Positions 37,762-48,754 are shown, counted from the stretch's first letter. The stretch: DNA of 64,000 bases from Hawksworthiomyces lignivorus (GCA_002917075.1 NTMA01000137.1:1-64000); one strand, 5' to 3'. The notes: generated by a model not told the origin, from the sequence alone. Made by a program: numbers and translations.

Positions 37762-40657
37762 GAATCGAGAGGTGCTCTGAAAGGTAGAGCTTGAAATCGA
37801 AACGAAGCGAGGCGAAGTATTGCTGATGAAAAAGCGAGACAGAGGTAGCGGACAAGGATAGAGGAATGTGATCGAGAGCTCCGGGTATCAAGAATCGGTT
37901 AAAGACGCAGAGGCCAACGGGAATGGGGAGGGGGGTGAGTGTGTGCTTCGCTGAATGACGTCGAGGACAAAGTAAGTAGTAGCCGGCTAAGAATATACAT
38001 AACCAAAAAAAAGAGATGGAGGCAAGGTGACTCTGCTGCAGTGCAGCTGAATGACCGAATAAAAGAGGAAAGAAGGGATACTGGAGAGCCGCGAGGTCTA
38101 GACAGTTAGAAAAACGACACTAAAGTTTGTAGAGGATGCATCTCAGTCCGGTCAGTTCTCAGGATCAAAGAAAAGAAAGGCTCTCACAGGGAAAAGTGGG
38201 GCCGTGCCATAAGCCACAAGACACAAGAAGCGGGCTGTTCCACTCAGCGGCTGATCAAAGGCGGGTCGCCAGGGAGAGTAGCAGGCCTGACACCTCAGGC
38301 AGAAATGACTGACAGCACACCGCAAATGGCAAGGCGCACGCATGATGCTGCGTGCAAGCAGTAATGCGTACAAGCAGCAATGCGTACATACATGCATCTG
38401 CGCATTAGCTCCAAAACTAAAAAGCATATCCTCCGTGGTTGATGTCTGCGAGATGCTGCACCGAAGCATGGTGGGAAATGCTCGTGTTGCTTTTGTTTTT
38501 GCACAAACAGACAGCTTCAAGCCTCAGTTTCCCGAACTGATTGGCTCTCGATGGGAGATTCGTACAAGGCAGTGTTGCAGGACCCTGTAAAAGCTCCATG
38601 ACACGATGAGCACTTTAGTTGTTGTGATCTCCCTTGTTTTCCGTCCAACCCAGTCCATGTCGTCTACAGCCGTCCGCAGGGAGCTTGGTTCCAGAGTCGG
38701 GCGCCAACAGGCATCAGCCCGAATGCTGCCAGCGAACAGCTTCGTTTCATCTGGAACTTGCTGCCGCCCGAAAGCAGCGAACGTGGCTGGTCTGCCATGG
38801 AGGGGACGGCAGCTGCAGCATATGGGATTTCAACGGCTGGCGACAGGCTGGCAGTTTTCTCACAGCCGATTTTACTTTTTCTTTTTTTTTTTTTTTGCCC
38901 CGACCTCTTCTTCGTCTTAGTGGGTTTGTAAACTGTTTGTTTCTTCAGGACCAAATATGTCCCAGCCGACTTTCTGGTGTTGACCTGCATCGGAAAGTAT
39001 GATCGCCCAGCACCAAGTGGCACGCGGCTGTCTAGCACAAGTAGCTTGACCAAGACAAATCATGGGTCGAAGCATGCTGGGGATGCGTTTGTGGCTGCTA
39101 CGCGTATACGCAGAGAAGCAGTATCACTCCGTACGCAGAATGGAATAGAAAGAAAGCAACGCGGTGCCCAATCAAGAATGGATGAAGGCTGACGGCGCTC
39201 GACAGAGCAGGTAGTTCGGTTGGTGGCCAGGCCATGCGGTTCGTTCGCCGTCGCGCCTTCTGTCGCCTTCTGTCACCAGTTTTGTGGCCGGTTTTTGCTC
39301 AACAAATTCTCAGAAACGCGTGGACGACAGCTACGCGTCGTGGCATTGAAGAAATTCCATCTTCGATCGCTTTAGAATGCATTTGCAGGCACGAGGAGAA
39401 TACTTAATACGTGCTCTGCTCTGCTCTCTTATGCTCTGCTCTTTTTTTTTTTTTTCCCTCCTCGCAGCCTTCTCCTCTTATCGTCCAACTATTCTAACTA
39501 TTACCGCACTATCGAATGACGAAGCACGCCGTCGCCCAGGCGTTCCTGGTGGTGTCAGAGTTCCTGTATCTGTACAGCACCCACAGCACTAAACAAGCTT
39601 GGCTGGCACACCTCTTTCGCTCTTAGGCCAAATCTGGCCTCCTCCAATCTGTACCTGCCCCCGGTTCTGCCTGCTCCCAGCGGGCAGGAAGCTACTGCGT
39701 AATACGGTTCTACTATACTAATACGTGTGTAAGTCCGGTTTGTGCTCCCTGGCCTTCCGGTTTCTCTCTTGATACTTGCCAAACTCTTAGAAAGAACAAC
39801 ATACACCATTTTTTCTTTTTCTTCTTTCTTTTTTTACTTCTTCTGTATTTTTGCCCTTTCCTGCCTCTTGTTCCTTCCTCACTTCTATACACCGCTAGGC
39901 ACTGGCGTGATCGCGAGATTCGTCTACCGTGTCCTTGCTTTCCTCATTTTTTTATTTCCTTTTTTTCTGTCCTCCCCTCCCCCCCAACTGTTCTTGGCTC
40001 CATTATAAATATAAATTCCCTCTTTCTACTCCCCCGCCGCCCAGCTGGGAAACAGCCCCTCCCTTTTCTACCTGCCAGTTGCTATCAAATAAGCATACTG
40101 CCACAATATTAAAGGACGGCATCAAGCGGTCGCAATCTCCCCCCCTCTTCGGCAGCTCCTGCCTGCTCTATCTTCTCCAATTTGACCTTTTGCGACTTTC
40201 GATTTATTTTGTTCTTCTTTTTCTTTTTTCTTTTTTTTGCGCCTTTGGCCCTTTTGCCCTTTTGCCTTCCGCTCTACCGTTTCCCGCATCAGCCGCTTAT
40301 ACCGCTCCCAGCGCGCGCAGGCAGACCCGATCGTCTGCTACCAAATCGACCGAACCCTTTCCTCTGTCCTTCCTACCCACGACTCCCTTTTCTCTTTATG
40401 CGCATACACTATTTCTCTCTCCAGCTCAATATTGGCTATTGAGGCTCTTTTTGGTGGTCTTGTCGAAATACTTCTGTTTGGGCTTTCCTAGCTTACTTGG
40501 ACCTCTACGCGTCCTGCTAAGCTTTTTCGCTTTAGCGGCCTCTTCTCTCTCCAATACGCGCCACCTCTGGCCGGTTTGACACCAGTCTCCTTTCTCGACC
40601 TCAACACCTCTCATTAGTGATACCTCGTCCTCCCCTAGGTTCTTCTTTACAGCCACC
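37762..40657. other. Divergent intergenic region F-box / PKR1
   Basis: No gene is supported. The right half (39.4-40.6 kb) is strongly CT-rich on the plus strand, as expected for the promoter and leader of PKR1. An acceptor-like CTTTACAG ends six bases before the PKR1 ATG, so a 5'-UTR intron is possible. A 16-bp imperfect tandem duplication lies at 38355-38386, and TACGGAGT-type motifs occur at 39126-39134. Frames such as 39929-40579 (plus) are low-complexity products of the pyrimidine tract. Confidence 0.6.
38355..38386 (+). repeat. 16-bp direct tandem duplication
   Basis: CAAGCAGTAATGCGTA at 38355-38370 is followed directly by CAAGCAGCAATGCGTA, with one mismatch. It lies in the divergent promoter region between the F-box gene and PKR1. 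It may be a slippage duplication, or two adjacent copies of a binding site. Confidence 0.8.
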
Positions 40658-41248
40658 ATGTCCCAGTTCTTCCAAGACCTCTGGGAGTCCATCTTCACGC
40701 CGGGCCCCACGCCCTCGCTGCTCATCGCGACCAACGTCACGTTCGCCGTTCTGCAGCTCGTGCTGTTCGTGCTGCTTCTGGCCACCTATTCGATCCACTT
40801 CATTGTGCTGTCGTTCCTCTGCGGCGGGCTGTGGTGGGCCATCAACTGGTTTGCGCGGGAGCTGAAGGCGTCCCAGCTGCGGGAGGAGCAGGAGGAGCAG
40901 GAGCGCAAGCGCAAGCAGCAGCGGCGCGCAGCGGTGATAGCGGCCGCGGCAGCGCCGGTGTCGACGGACAGCGAGACAGAGGTGGAGACCACTACGGCGG
41001 CCGGGCGCGCAACGGCCGTCGAGAAGCGAGGCGAGCTGAAGCAGCGCACGGCGGCGGCAGCGGCACCAAAGGCGGCACCAAAAGCAGTACCGAAAGCGGC
41101 GGCACAAGCTAGCGAGCCCGCCACACCCGCATCCCCGAGTCTGGCAGTGTCCTCACCCCCCTCCAGCCAAGGGCTCTCGGGAAGCCGGTCCGGTGTAAGC
41201 ACGGAGGACGAGTGGGAGAAGGTATCGGAGAATGAGAACGACAAGTAA
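40658..41248 (+). CDS. PKR1: V-ATPase assembly factor Pkr1
   Basis: Single exon, 196 residues, with an ideal start context (GCCACCATGT). Pkr1 is a small ER membrane protein that assists assembly of the Vo sector of the vacuolar H+-ATPase. Residues 1-70 carry the family signature: FFQDLWESIFTPGPTPSLLI, followed by two close hydrophobic segments (about 20-44 and 48-64) ending in GGLWWAINWFARE. Residues 70-95 are a charged Glu/Lys/Arg/Gln helix. The tail is an Ala/Lys/Pro repeat region (PKAAPKAVPKAA) and ends in acidic EDEWEKVSENEND. The long low-complexity tail is typical of filamentous fungal members; yeast Pkr1 is shorter. SMD1 follows on the same strand 0.7 kb downstream, probably as a separate transcript. 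Confidence 0.9.
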   Translation: MSQFFQDLWESIFTPGPTPSLLIATNVTFAVLQLVLFVLLLATYSIHFIVLSFLCGGLWWAINWFARELKASQLREEQEEQERKRKQQRRAAVIAAAAAPVSTDSETEVETTTAAGRATAVEKRGELKQRTAAAAAPKAAPKAVPKAAAQASEPATPASPSLAVSSPPSSQGLSGSRSGVSTEDEWEKVSENENDK

Positions 41249-41941
41249 GCCGAGGCAGCCCGAGCGCTCCAGTCTCTGCTAGGGTCGTCCGCGTCGACAG
41301 GTCATCCTCTTCGCCCCCCCGGCCCCCTCAGCGTTCAGCGTTTCAATCCACTTATGTATATAGCCATGAGAGGTGGTCTTCCTGCAGACACTCTCAACCA
41401 AGAACAAGACAAAACAAGTCAGCGTGCTACTTTTGAAAGACAAACAAATTATACCCCGCAGCAGCGAGAGTGAATGGGATTTGATTTTCTTTCTTCTTTT
41501 CTTATCTATATTTAAATCCCGTGTATGTGCCTGTATGTAGAGAGAGAGAGCTGAAACTGGAGTTACCGTCATAAGCCTTATTATAATGTACATAGCGTAG
41601 AAACAGAGCTCAAGCTCGCCTGACCGCCTTCGCCCAATGGCAGCCTCCAGTGGGGTAGCTTATCGGCCACCAAAACTGGGCGCACCAATTTTCGGCCCCC
41701 CTCACATTTTTTTTCCTATTCTATACTGCTCACGTGACGCCTAAGGCTGGCTCTGCAACTGTGCAACTAGGCGGCGGCGGCTGCTCCTTTGGCCAAGCAC
41801 CAGCCAAATAAATTTTTGGAGCTTTTCGCGACGTAAACTCGAGAGCCCGCTGAAAGTCAACCACCTCCGCCTCTCTGCCTCCACTCTCTATTAACAGCTC
41901 CTTTCCCTTCCTCTTCGGCGGCTTGCCTCAAGATCGACACT
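41249..41941. other. Intergenic region PKR1 to SMD1
   Basis: It holds the PKR1 3' UTR and the SMD1 promoter. A CACGTG box lies at 41731-41736, a CCAAT box near 41634, and CT-rich sequence precedes the SMD1 start. No additional gene is seen. Confidence 0.6.
41731..41736. promoter_or_regulatory. CACGTG E-box upstream of SMD1
   Basis: The palindromic core sits in TCACGTGAC, about 205 bp before the SMD1 ATG. Such boxes bind Cbf1/bHLH factors in fungi. The position fits a promoter element of a constitutively expressed gene, but use is inferred. Confidence 0.35.
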
Positions 41942-42493
41942 ATGAAGCTCGTCCGGTACGTGTCTCCACCGCCTTGTTCCCTCTACCTCTGTCTGGCTGG
42001 GACCCATTCGCTGACTCTGTCTCTAGGTTTCTCATGAAATGCGCCAACGAGACGGTGACCATTGAGCTGAAAAATGGTAGGCAACTTTTTCCCATGTTGC
42101 TTCTCAGAGCTTCTTCGCCCAATTTCCGCGTCTGCACATGCTAACCAGGACCCCGCAGGCACCATCGTGCACGGCACCATCGCCTCCGTCTCCCCCCAGA
42201 TGAACACCGCCCTCCGCAACGTCAAGATGACCCCCAAAGGCCAGGACCCCATCCCCCTCGACACCATGAACCTCCGCGGCAGCACCATCCGCTACTTCAT
42301 CCTGCCCGATAGCCTGCCCCTCGACACCCTGCTGGTGGACGACGCGCCAAAGCCCAAGAACAAGGCCCGCAAGGAGTCTGATCGCGGCGGCGCAGGCGGT
42401 GGCGGCCGGGGCGGGCCTCGCGGCCGCGGCCGGGGTGGACGCGGTGGTCGTGGCGGCGGCGGTCGTGGTCGGGGTTTCCGTGGCCGGGGCTAA
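41942..42493 (+). CDS. SMD1: Small nuclear ribonucleoprotein Sm D1
   Basis: Core spliceosomal Sm protein, part of the seven-member Sm ring on U1, U2, U4 and U5 snRNAs in the nucleus. Three exons (41942-41955, 42027-42076, 42159-42493) join to 132 residues. Introns are 71 bp (GTACGT...TAG) and 82 bp (GTAGGC...CAG). The 14-base first exon encodes only MKLV plus two bases of an Arg codon. The Sm1 motif is [20 protein letters not shown] with [12 protein letters not shown]; the Sm2 region contains [20 protein letters not shown]. The C-terminal tail from ~90 is Gly/Arg-rich (RG/RGG repeats), the site of symmetric arginine dimethylation in SmD1 and SmD3 proteins. The length is slightly above the 119 residues of human SmD1 because of a longer RG tail. 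Confidence 0.96.
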
Positions 42494-43233
42494 ATCTCAT
42501 GTTTGCCCATAGACTCGGCAGCGACAACAGAGGCGCGCAACAAAGGTGCTGCTGTGGCCAGCCGATGCTCTCCTCTTGGATCTAGATTTTTTTAGACCTT
42601 ATCTGCCAGCCAAAACAACAGCATTGCTGGGACATGGTCGACTTCCTGGAGAGCGAGGGCACCCTTATGTGCCACGTTTGCGTCTCGTGGTCATACAGTG
42701 GCCTGCGTCTTTATTGGGTGAAAGGAGAAGAAAATGATTCAAGCTGGGTATCTGCATGAACAAAAACGTCATGCACAGGGAGATTTGGGTCTCACTCTAT
42801 GAGAAGGGAGGCTGCCATCATCTATGAGGATTTGCCCTATCTTTTTTTTTGTTCTTTGTGTTTTGGTGTATGGCATTGTGTTTGTATTCGATAGTATATC
42901 GTCTTTTCCTCTTTCTTTTCTCCCTTGGCGTTCAGAGGCAGATGAATTGGTAGTTGGCGGAGCAAAATATGAACAAAAAAAAGTCAAAACCAGGGGATAT
43001 CCACGAGAAGAGAAATGTTATCATCGGCCCATTATCAAGGCGGATAGACAAAATAGGAAACCATCCGGGATTGTTATTTGTGAATGAGCAGTGTCTGGGG
43101 AGCATGGAACAGAATGGAAACCCGCATTGTATTTCTTTTCGAAAGCCTAGCATGATGAGAATGAAAAGCCGTAAACGCCATGGACCCTGTTCCGCCGTCT
43201 ATATACATGGGCAGCATCTATTTTATTTTATTT
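42494..43233. other. Convergent intergenic region SMD1 / MTQ2
   Basis: It holds the 3' UTRs of the convergent SMD1 and MTQ2 genes. AT-rich stretches near 43210-43235 (TATTTTATTTT-type) could serve as termination or polyadenylation signals for either transcript. No gene is seen. Confidence 0.6.
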
Positions 43234-44049
43234 TTATTCGCACCATATCCGCACGATCTGCAGCTTCTCCCATCCGGCCTGCTTCCCGCTGGTGCCCACC
43301 GTCTCGGCGTGCCACCGCCGCTCGCTGTCGCTGTCGCTGGCGCCCGGCCATGACCGCACGCGCTCTTTCACGGCGTCTGGGCGGTTCTGCGCGCACAGCA
43401 GGACGTAGGCGCAGCCGCGGGGCGCGAGGAGCTCGGGCAGCGCGGCCAGCAGCCGGTCGGTCGTCTCCATGCCGTCGTGGCCGCCCGCGTAGGCCAGCTC
43501 CAGCAGGTACGAGTCGCGGTCAAAGGCGTCGGCGCCCGCGGCGCCGCGGCTGTCGCCGATTGTCGGCAGCGACGGCGTCGGCACGTACGGCGGGTTGAAG
43601 AGGAGGACGTCGACCTGGCCGGGGCGCAGGGCCGAGACCAGGTCGGCGCGGACGGCCCCGAGATAGGCGGCCGCCGACTGTGCTGTCTGCCCCGCTTGCT
43701 CGGCCTGCGCATCCCGGACGGCGCGCCGCACCGTCTCGCCCGTCGCCGCGCAGGCAAAATCGTTGACGTCGACGGCCAGCGAGAGGATGCCGCTGCTGCT
43801 GCCGCCGTCACCTGCGGTGCCCCGCCCAAACAAATGAGCGGCCTGAGCTGTGACGAAGGCGAGAACAACCCCTGAGCCAGAACCGATCTCGACAACTAAA
43901 GGAGCCGCACTGCTGCTGCTGCCGAAGCGCTCCTGCAGAAACGCCGTCTCCGCCGGCAACGCCAAGGTGTCGATCATGAGGAAAGAATCCTCGGCCGGCT
44001 CATAGACGCGGCTGTACGGCACGTGGGAGGTGTCCGGAGTAGGAAGCAT
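43234..44049 (-). CDS. MTQ2: eRF1 glutamine methyltransferase catalytic subunit Mtq2
   Basis: SAM-dependent methyltransferase of the HemK/PrmC family, 271 residues, single exon. The family (Mtq2; human N6AMT1) acts with Trm112 to methylate the Gln of the GGQ motif in release factor eRF1. The ATG at 44049 gives MLPTPDTSHVPYSRVYEPAE, the usual N-terminus; in-frame sequence further upstream starts only with TTG. Motif I (VVEIGSGSGVV) is at about residues 50-60, an acidic SAM-binding segment (LAVDVND) near 90, and the catalytic NPPYVPTPSLP at 152-162. The C-terminal region (PRGCAYVLLCAQNRPDAVKE) matches the family. GC content and third-position GC are very high compared with genes in the left half of the window. 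Confidence 0.92.
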   Translation of the reverse strand: MLPTPDTSHVPYSRVYEPAEDSFLMIDTLALPAETAFLQERFGSSSSAAPLVVEIGSGSGVVLAFVTAQAAHLFGRGTAGDGGSSSGILSLAVDVNDFACAATGETVRRAVRDAQAEQAGQTAQSAAAYLGAVRADLVSALRPGQVDVLLFNPPYVPTPSLPTIGDSRGAAGADAFDRDSYLLELAYAGGHDGMETTDRLLAALPELLAPRGCAYVLLCAQNRPDAVKERVRSWPGASDSDSERRWHAETVGTSGKQAGWEKLQIVRIWCE

Positions 44050-44529
44050 TCTGGAGATGAGAAGCTTTTTGCCTGTTCGCGTGTTGTGCAAAGAGCAAGA
44101 TGAAAATTATGAGCAGTCGGTGTTAATGAGGGGCGTGAAAACCAGCGACTAACACCAAGAGCCCATCACAAAGCTGCCAAGCTGCCAAGCTGCTCCAGGG
44201 ATCTCCAAGAAATATAAGAAGGCAGCAAACCATTTTATTGAAGACAGAATAGAATACTAGTTATTTAGACAATCGAGCCTTGAAATATTCAGCATCATCG
44301 GTCAGACGAAAATCCAAAGAATAGGCTCTTCGCTAGATAGCGTGCAATTCAAACACATTTACTCAGCGACAAAGGTAAATTCACATCACGGCTTGCACTT
44401 CTCTTCTGCCATCGCGCAAGAGCAGTGAGACTCCAAATAGACAATGGCTTCAGCAAGACATAACCTCTATTCTCCCATCAAGAGACACCAAGTGGTAAAT
44501 TTCGCCTTCCTATCCTACCTTCTCAGCTT
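44050..44529. other. Intergenic region, MTQ2 promoter
   Basis: It separates the MTQ2 start from the stop of the upstream Cys-rich gene on the same strand. It has ordinary composition with one short duplication (GCTGCCAAGCTGCCAAGCTG near 44173-44192). No gene is supported; a 65-codon plus-strand frame at 44444 has no motif. Confidence 0.55.
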
Positions 44530-44937
44530 TCACATGACACTGCACCCGCATTCCAGCCCCCAGCCAGTCCTGTCTGGTCCTATACCCCACCGGATCCCGT
44601 TGCGAATGTCGACGACGAGGCGGATCATGTTGCGGTCGTAGGTGGATAGTTCATGAGCGGGACAAGGAGGCGAGGTGCCCCATACACCCCATAGGGCATC
44701 TGCTGGCGAAGCAGCCCAAGGAAGTATCAGGACATCCGCCCTTCTCGCCCTTAGTTGTTTCTTTTTCTTGCCAGCATTTGATTTCTTTCGCTCTCCATAA
44801 GCTGGTGGCACGAACTTTTCTCTGCCGGTGAAAAACGTGGGACACGTGGAGAATCCCCTGCCAGGTGCACAAGGCGCTGTGATGGTGAGCCAGCGGCAGC
44901 CGCACACCGGGTGGGCAAAATAGGCGGTTTCGCACAT
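44530..44937 (-). CDS. Small Cys-rich conserved hypothetical protein
   Basis: Single exon, 135 residues from an ATG. I do not recognise a named family, but the layout resembles small Cys-rich hypothetical proteins common in Pezizomycotina. The N-terminus is MCETAYFAHPVCGCRWLTIT with C2, H9, C12, C14, then C23 and C32 (FSTCPTF). A Lys/Arg-rich linker follows at 49-66 (ERKKSNAGKKKKQLRARR). The C-terminus has C92, HELSTYDRNMIRLVVDIRNG, and C130/C132. The spaced Cys/His residues suggest metal binding or disulfides. No signal peptide is evident, so a cytoplasmic or nuclear zinc-binding role is more likely than secretion. It lies between YVC1 and MTQ2 on the same strand. Function is unknown. Confidence 0.65.
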   Translation of the reverse strand: MCETAYFAHPVCGCRWLTITAPCAPGRGFSTCPTFFTGREKFVPPAYGERKKSNAGKKKKQLRARRADVLILPWAASPADALWGVWGTSPPCPAHELSTYDRNMIRLVVDIRNGIRWGIGPDRTGWGLECGCSVM

Positions 44938-45396
44938 TTTCCTGAGAGAATGCAGGAGACAATACCAACGATACAGAGCGTGGTTTATTCCTTGCTCGTT
45001 GGGCGAAGTGCACTTTTGATGATAGAAGTCGAACTGACCGCGGAGGACCTGGGCGTACTTTTGATCCTTCTACTACACTCTGGTCGTTGCAGCTGCGCTG
45101 CAATCACAGCGCCACCTCTCAAAAAGAAGAGAACAATCAACTCTCAGCTCGTGACAAGGCAGTTACGCGTCACCTGCCTGCAGCTGGGCAATCAAGTCAT
45201 AAATCGATTTTAAAATTGCTGCCTTCTTATGCAGACCTAACATTGCTAACCTGGGATATATAAGATCATGAAAAACAACCCAAAACAAAAATACAAAACG
45301 TGGAGGTCCGTGTATCTCCAAACGTCGCAGTCGCTGTGATGCATCCTATGCTGTACAAAACAATAAAACTCCGCACCAGTTCCCGCTGACGCCGTC
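44938..45396. other. Intergenic region between YVC1 and the Cys-rich gene
   Basis: It holds the YVC1 3' UTR and the promoter of the Cys-rich gene, both on the minus strand. AT-rich sequence near 45270-45370 lies just beyond the YVC1 stop. No gene or notable repeat is seen. Confidence 0.55.
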
Positions 45397-48300
45397 CTAT
45401 TGTCCGTCTGCCGTGAAGTCCAAGTCGCTCATCGTGCCCGTCTGCTCGGCCGTCTGCACCTCCTCATCGTCGATGACTGCGTCAGCCGCTGCATGGGCGG
45501 CCGCGAGAGCCTGGTCCTCGTCCTCGTCCTCGTCGTTCTCGTCCTCTTCGTCTCCGAGCCCGTTGCCGCCGTCCTCGCTGCCGTCCTCGCTGCCGTCCTC
45601 GCTCCCGCCTCTCGCCGGCGTCCCCACGAGCTGGCTCAGCATTCTCTCGATGCGCTGCATCGACTCTTCGAGCGAGTCGAGGCGCGCATGCACGTCGGCG
45701 CTCACGGCGTAGTCGCCGCCTCCTCCATCTCCATCACGGTTGGCGGCGGCGGCGGCGGCGTTGTTCGCCTCGTTATCCAGTAGCTTCCGGAGCTTGTCCG
45801 GGTCGAGCCCCGGGAAGGCGATGCTGTCGCGGCGGCTGGACACTGCCCTGGCCGGCCGCGGCGTGCGCGTGCCATACTCCGGATCGGGCAGATCGGCAAA
45901 CTTGACCGTGGAGCCGCTCCGCTTGAGGCGGCCGGAGGGCGGCGGCGGCACGCTGCTGTCTCCTGCCCCCTCGGCCTTGTCGTCGCGAGCAGGAGCAACC
46001 GAGCCACCTGAGACGCTCGCACGGCCGCTCGCACGGCCGCCGCTCGCACGGCCGCCGCTCTTGCCAGCGCCGCCGCTTCCGTCGCCGCTGCTGCCGCCGT
46101 TGGCGAGCTTGGGCAAGGCGTCGGCGGTCTGCTGGCGCGTGAACTGGCGCCGGATCATATGCCGCGTCAGGTCGTCGTCGGCGGCGATCTCTTCTTCGAC
46201 GGAATCCGGCGGCGGCACCTCGAACACGGCCTGGATGTCGCTGTGGGCCGTGATGCGCCACTTGTCCCAGAACCAGCGGGTGCGGTGTCGCTGTGGGCCG
46301 CCACCATCAGCACTTCCGCCGCGGCGGTGGTAGTAGCTGCTGGACGACCGATACGCCGAGTAGTGTTTGGAATATGGCGACGCGGGCCACAGCAGGCGGC
46401 GCTCGGCTACGGCGATGATCAGCAGCACGGGAAGGTTGATGGAGCGGACGCAGGCGACGTGGATCTTGTGGAACCAGCGGGGCGACACGAGGAACTTGAG
46501 CGGCACGAGGACGAAGAGGGCCAGGATGTTGAAGGGTGGCTGGTACGCAAAGATGGCGTCGCTCTTGACGCCCTCGAGCGTGAGCACGGCCCGGCGGTAC
46601 TGGATCTCGGCGGTCGCGTTGGAGACGATCGTGCTGAAGGTGTTGGACAGCATCGACACGAGGATGGTCAGGAAGAGCGTGTTGCCCAGGAACGCAAATG
46701 CCACCATGAGCGAGGGGCCCAGTAGCCAGTGGAACTCGGTGGAGCGCTGGATTCCCGTGCCGTCGAGACCGAACCAGATGTACACCATCCACTTGCCGAT
46801 CATGACCACCGGAAACTCGCCCTCGCCGAGCCACGCAAGGGACAGGAGGAAGCCGGCGAAGCACCAGGCGGCCAAGAATGTCAGCAGCGTGAAGTCGGCC
46901 ATCATGGACCGCATCGACACGAACAAAAGATTATCTGATAGCACGGTGAAGGCAATGCGTGGGATGAGAACCGGGGCTGCCAGGGCCAACACGTCCAGGG
47001 ACAGCTGAGCGGTAGCGAGGGAGCCGACGCTCCAGCCGTGGAGGCGCAGGATCAGGTACACCCAGTAGACGACGCCATACGTGATGTCCAGGAACGACCA
47101 CAGATTTTGGGTGTAGACGTGCCAGCCGTGCTCGAGAATGGTCGCAAACTGGTCGAGAACCCAGCCGAACGAGAAAATGGAAAAGGTGATCTCAAGACTG
47201 CTAAAACGTGCCGCATCGCGCTCGGCCATGAAGAAGAGGTACAGCGTGAGCAGAATGATAAACTGGCAGGCTTCTAGGATGTTGCGCGTCCGCGGCACGA
47301 TCAGGCGGTATTGGTTGAGCAGCGACGCACGGCGCGGGTCGTAGAGGGCGATGGGCTTCTGCTTGTAGCGGTCCGGGATGAGGTCGAGCAAGCTGGAGGG
47401 CGTGTAGGTGACGCGTCCCACATAGATCGCCTCGATGACCTTTTGGCAGGCAGTCGAGCTCAGGAAGAACTTGGCCTCGCTGAGAATGGCCACCTCGAGG
47501 GCCGGCAGCGTCTTGCGGTACAGCCAGGTGGTTCCGTTTTCGCCTTCTGCCTCAAACTCGTCGTACCAATCTGGGCGCACCGACTGGGGGGCATTCTGGA
47601 AGGGCTCGAAGCCGGCTACCAGGATGTGCGACAGAATAAGCAGTCCCTCCAGCCCCTCGTTGTCCTCATTGAAGCGGCGCAAGATGCGGTGTGCGATCAG
47701 CTCGCACAGGGCGGCGCGGGTGAAGTTGACGTTCTGGCGATTGTTGAGGTGAGACTGCTCGTGAAGGAAGCGCGCGCGATTGACGAGGAGACAATACACT
47801 GGTCAGACGTTAGCCAAACGGGGAGTAATGCGGATGAAAAAAAGACAGCAAGGCGCATTCTGGCTGTCTCTTGGGGGTGGCGTGACTGGGCAGCGCACCG
47901 ACTGAAATGTCGTCCAGCTCGTAGAGTTTGTCCACGAGCGGCCGCACGACGGAAACGTTGATGCGCATGTCGTGGAGCTGCTCAGGCGACAAGTAGTCCT
48001 CCACGACGGAGACGATATCGCGGTGGATGCGGTGGATGTTGGTGTAGACGGGCAAGTGGGTATGCGGGTTGGTGGTGCAGGAATAGACGGGTTCCGGCTC
48101 GAGCTCGTGGCTGAAGGTCCGGCGGATCAACAGGGGCTGGCGCTCGGCGGCGGGCGCGGAGGCGGGAGCAGAACCATTGAAAGACGAGATGGAGCCGGTC
48201 GTGGTAGACTGGGTGCCGGAGCGAGGACGGCCCGAGGGCGGCGGCGTTGACCGGCTCGGCCTGTGCGCCCTTGGCGGTGACAAGGTGCTTGCAGCTCCAT

Positions 48301-48424
48301 CGTGAGTGCTGTCGTTGGTGCGGGTCCTGCGTAGCGAACGCGGCCGGTCTTGCGGGACTGGCGAGGTCTGCTGGCCCTGCCTCGGCTCTCCAGACGCGGC
48401 CGGGATCCTGTCGAAGGGCTGCAT
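45397..48424 (-). CDS. YVC1: Vacuolar TRP-type calcium channel Yvc1
   Basis: Polytopic cation channel of the fungal TRP family (yeast Yvc1/TrpY1). It releases vacuolar Ca2+ in response to hyperosmotic stretch and cytosolic Ca2+. Two exons, 48424-47899 and 47798-45397, join in phase 1 across a 100-bp intron to 975 residues, reading LDDISV|VYCLLVNRARFL at the junction. The donor is GTGCGC, with CTAAC and CAG downstream. The ATG at 48424 is the first in frame. Residues 1-115 are Ser/Thr/Pro/Arg-rich. The conserved cytosolic domain (RRFNEDNEGLEGLLILSHIL) precedes several membrane segments at about 350-690, including a pore region WFGLDGTGI near 515-522. The tail is disordered and Gly/Ser/Arg-rich with repeats (GGRASGGRASGRAS; SEDGSEDGSEDG). 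Near 930 is an acidic DEEDENDEDEDED cluster, like the Ca2+-sensing acidic tail described in yeast. Confidence 0.93.
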
Positions 48425-48719
48425 CTCTTTTCGGGTAGATAAGCGAGTCTCCTCCGCTGCGGTTCTGGGTCGGGGGTATATGATAGTATAATCTGGTATG
48501 GCGTTTAACAGGAAAGGCAGAGGAGGCCGATAGCTGCCACGTCGGTTGACCCGGCAAGCGTGAGGCTTGATGTCCACCCCCGGGGCAATCAGAAAGCAGC
48601 CATTGTGTCCGAATTCATCACAACTGAAAACCGACAGGTGGATAGAGACTGTTAGAGGAAGGAAACCAATCGAAGATCCGAGAGAAGTTGCGTTCTAAAG
48701 AGGTCTGAAAAACACAGGG

Positions 48720-48754
<35 letters not shown>

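Noticed and set aside
39929..40579. 216-codon plus-strand frame upstream of PKR1
   Set aside because: A translation of pyrimidine-rich leader sequence (Phe/Leu/Ser/Pro repeats). It lies just before the PKR1 ATG and fits promoter or UTR.
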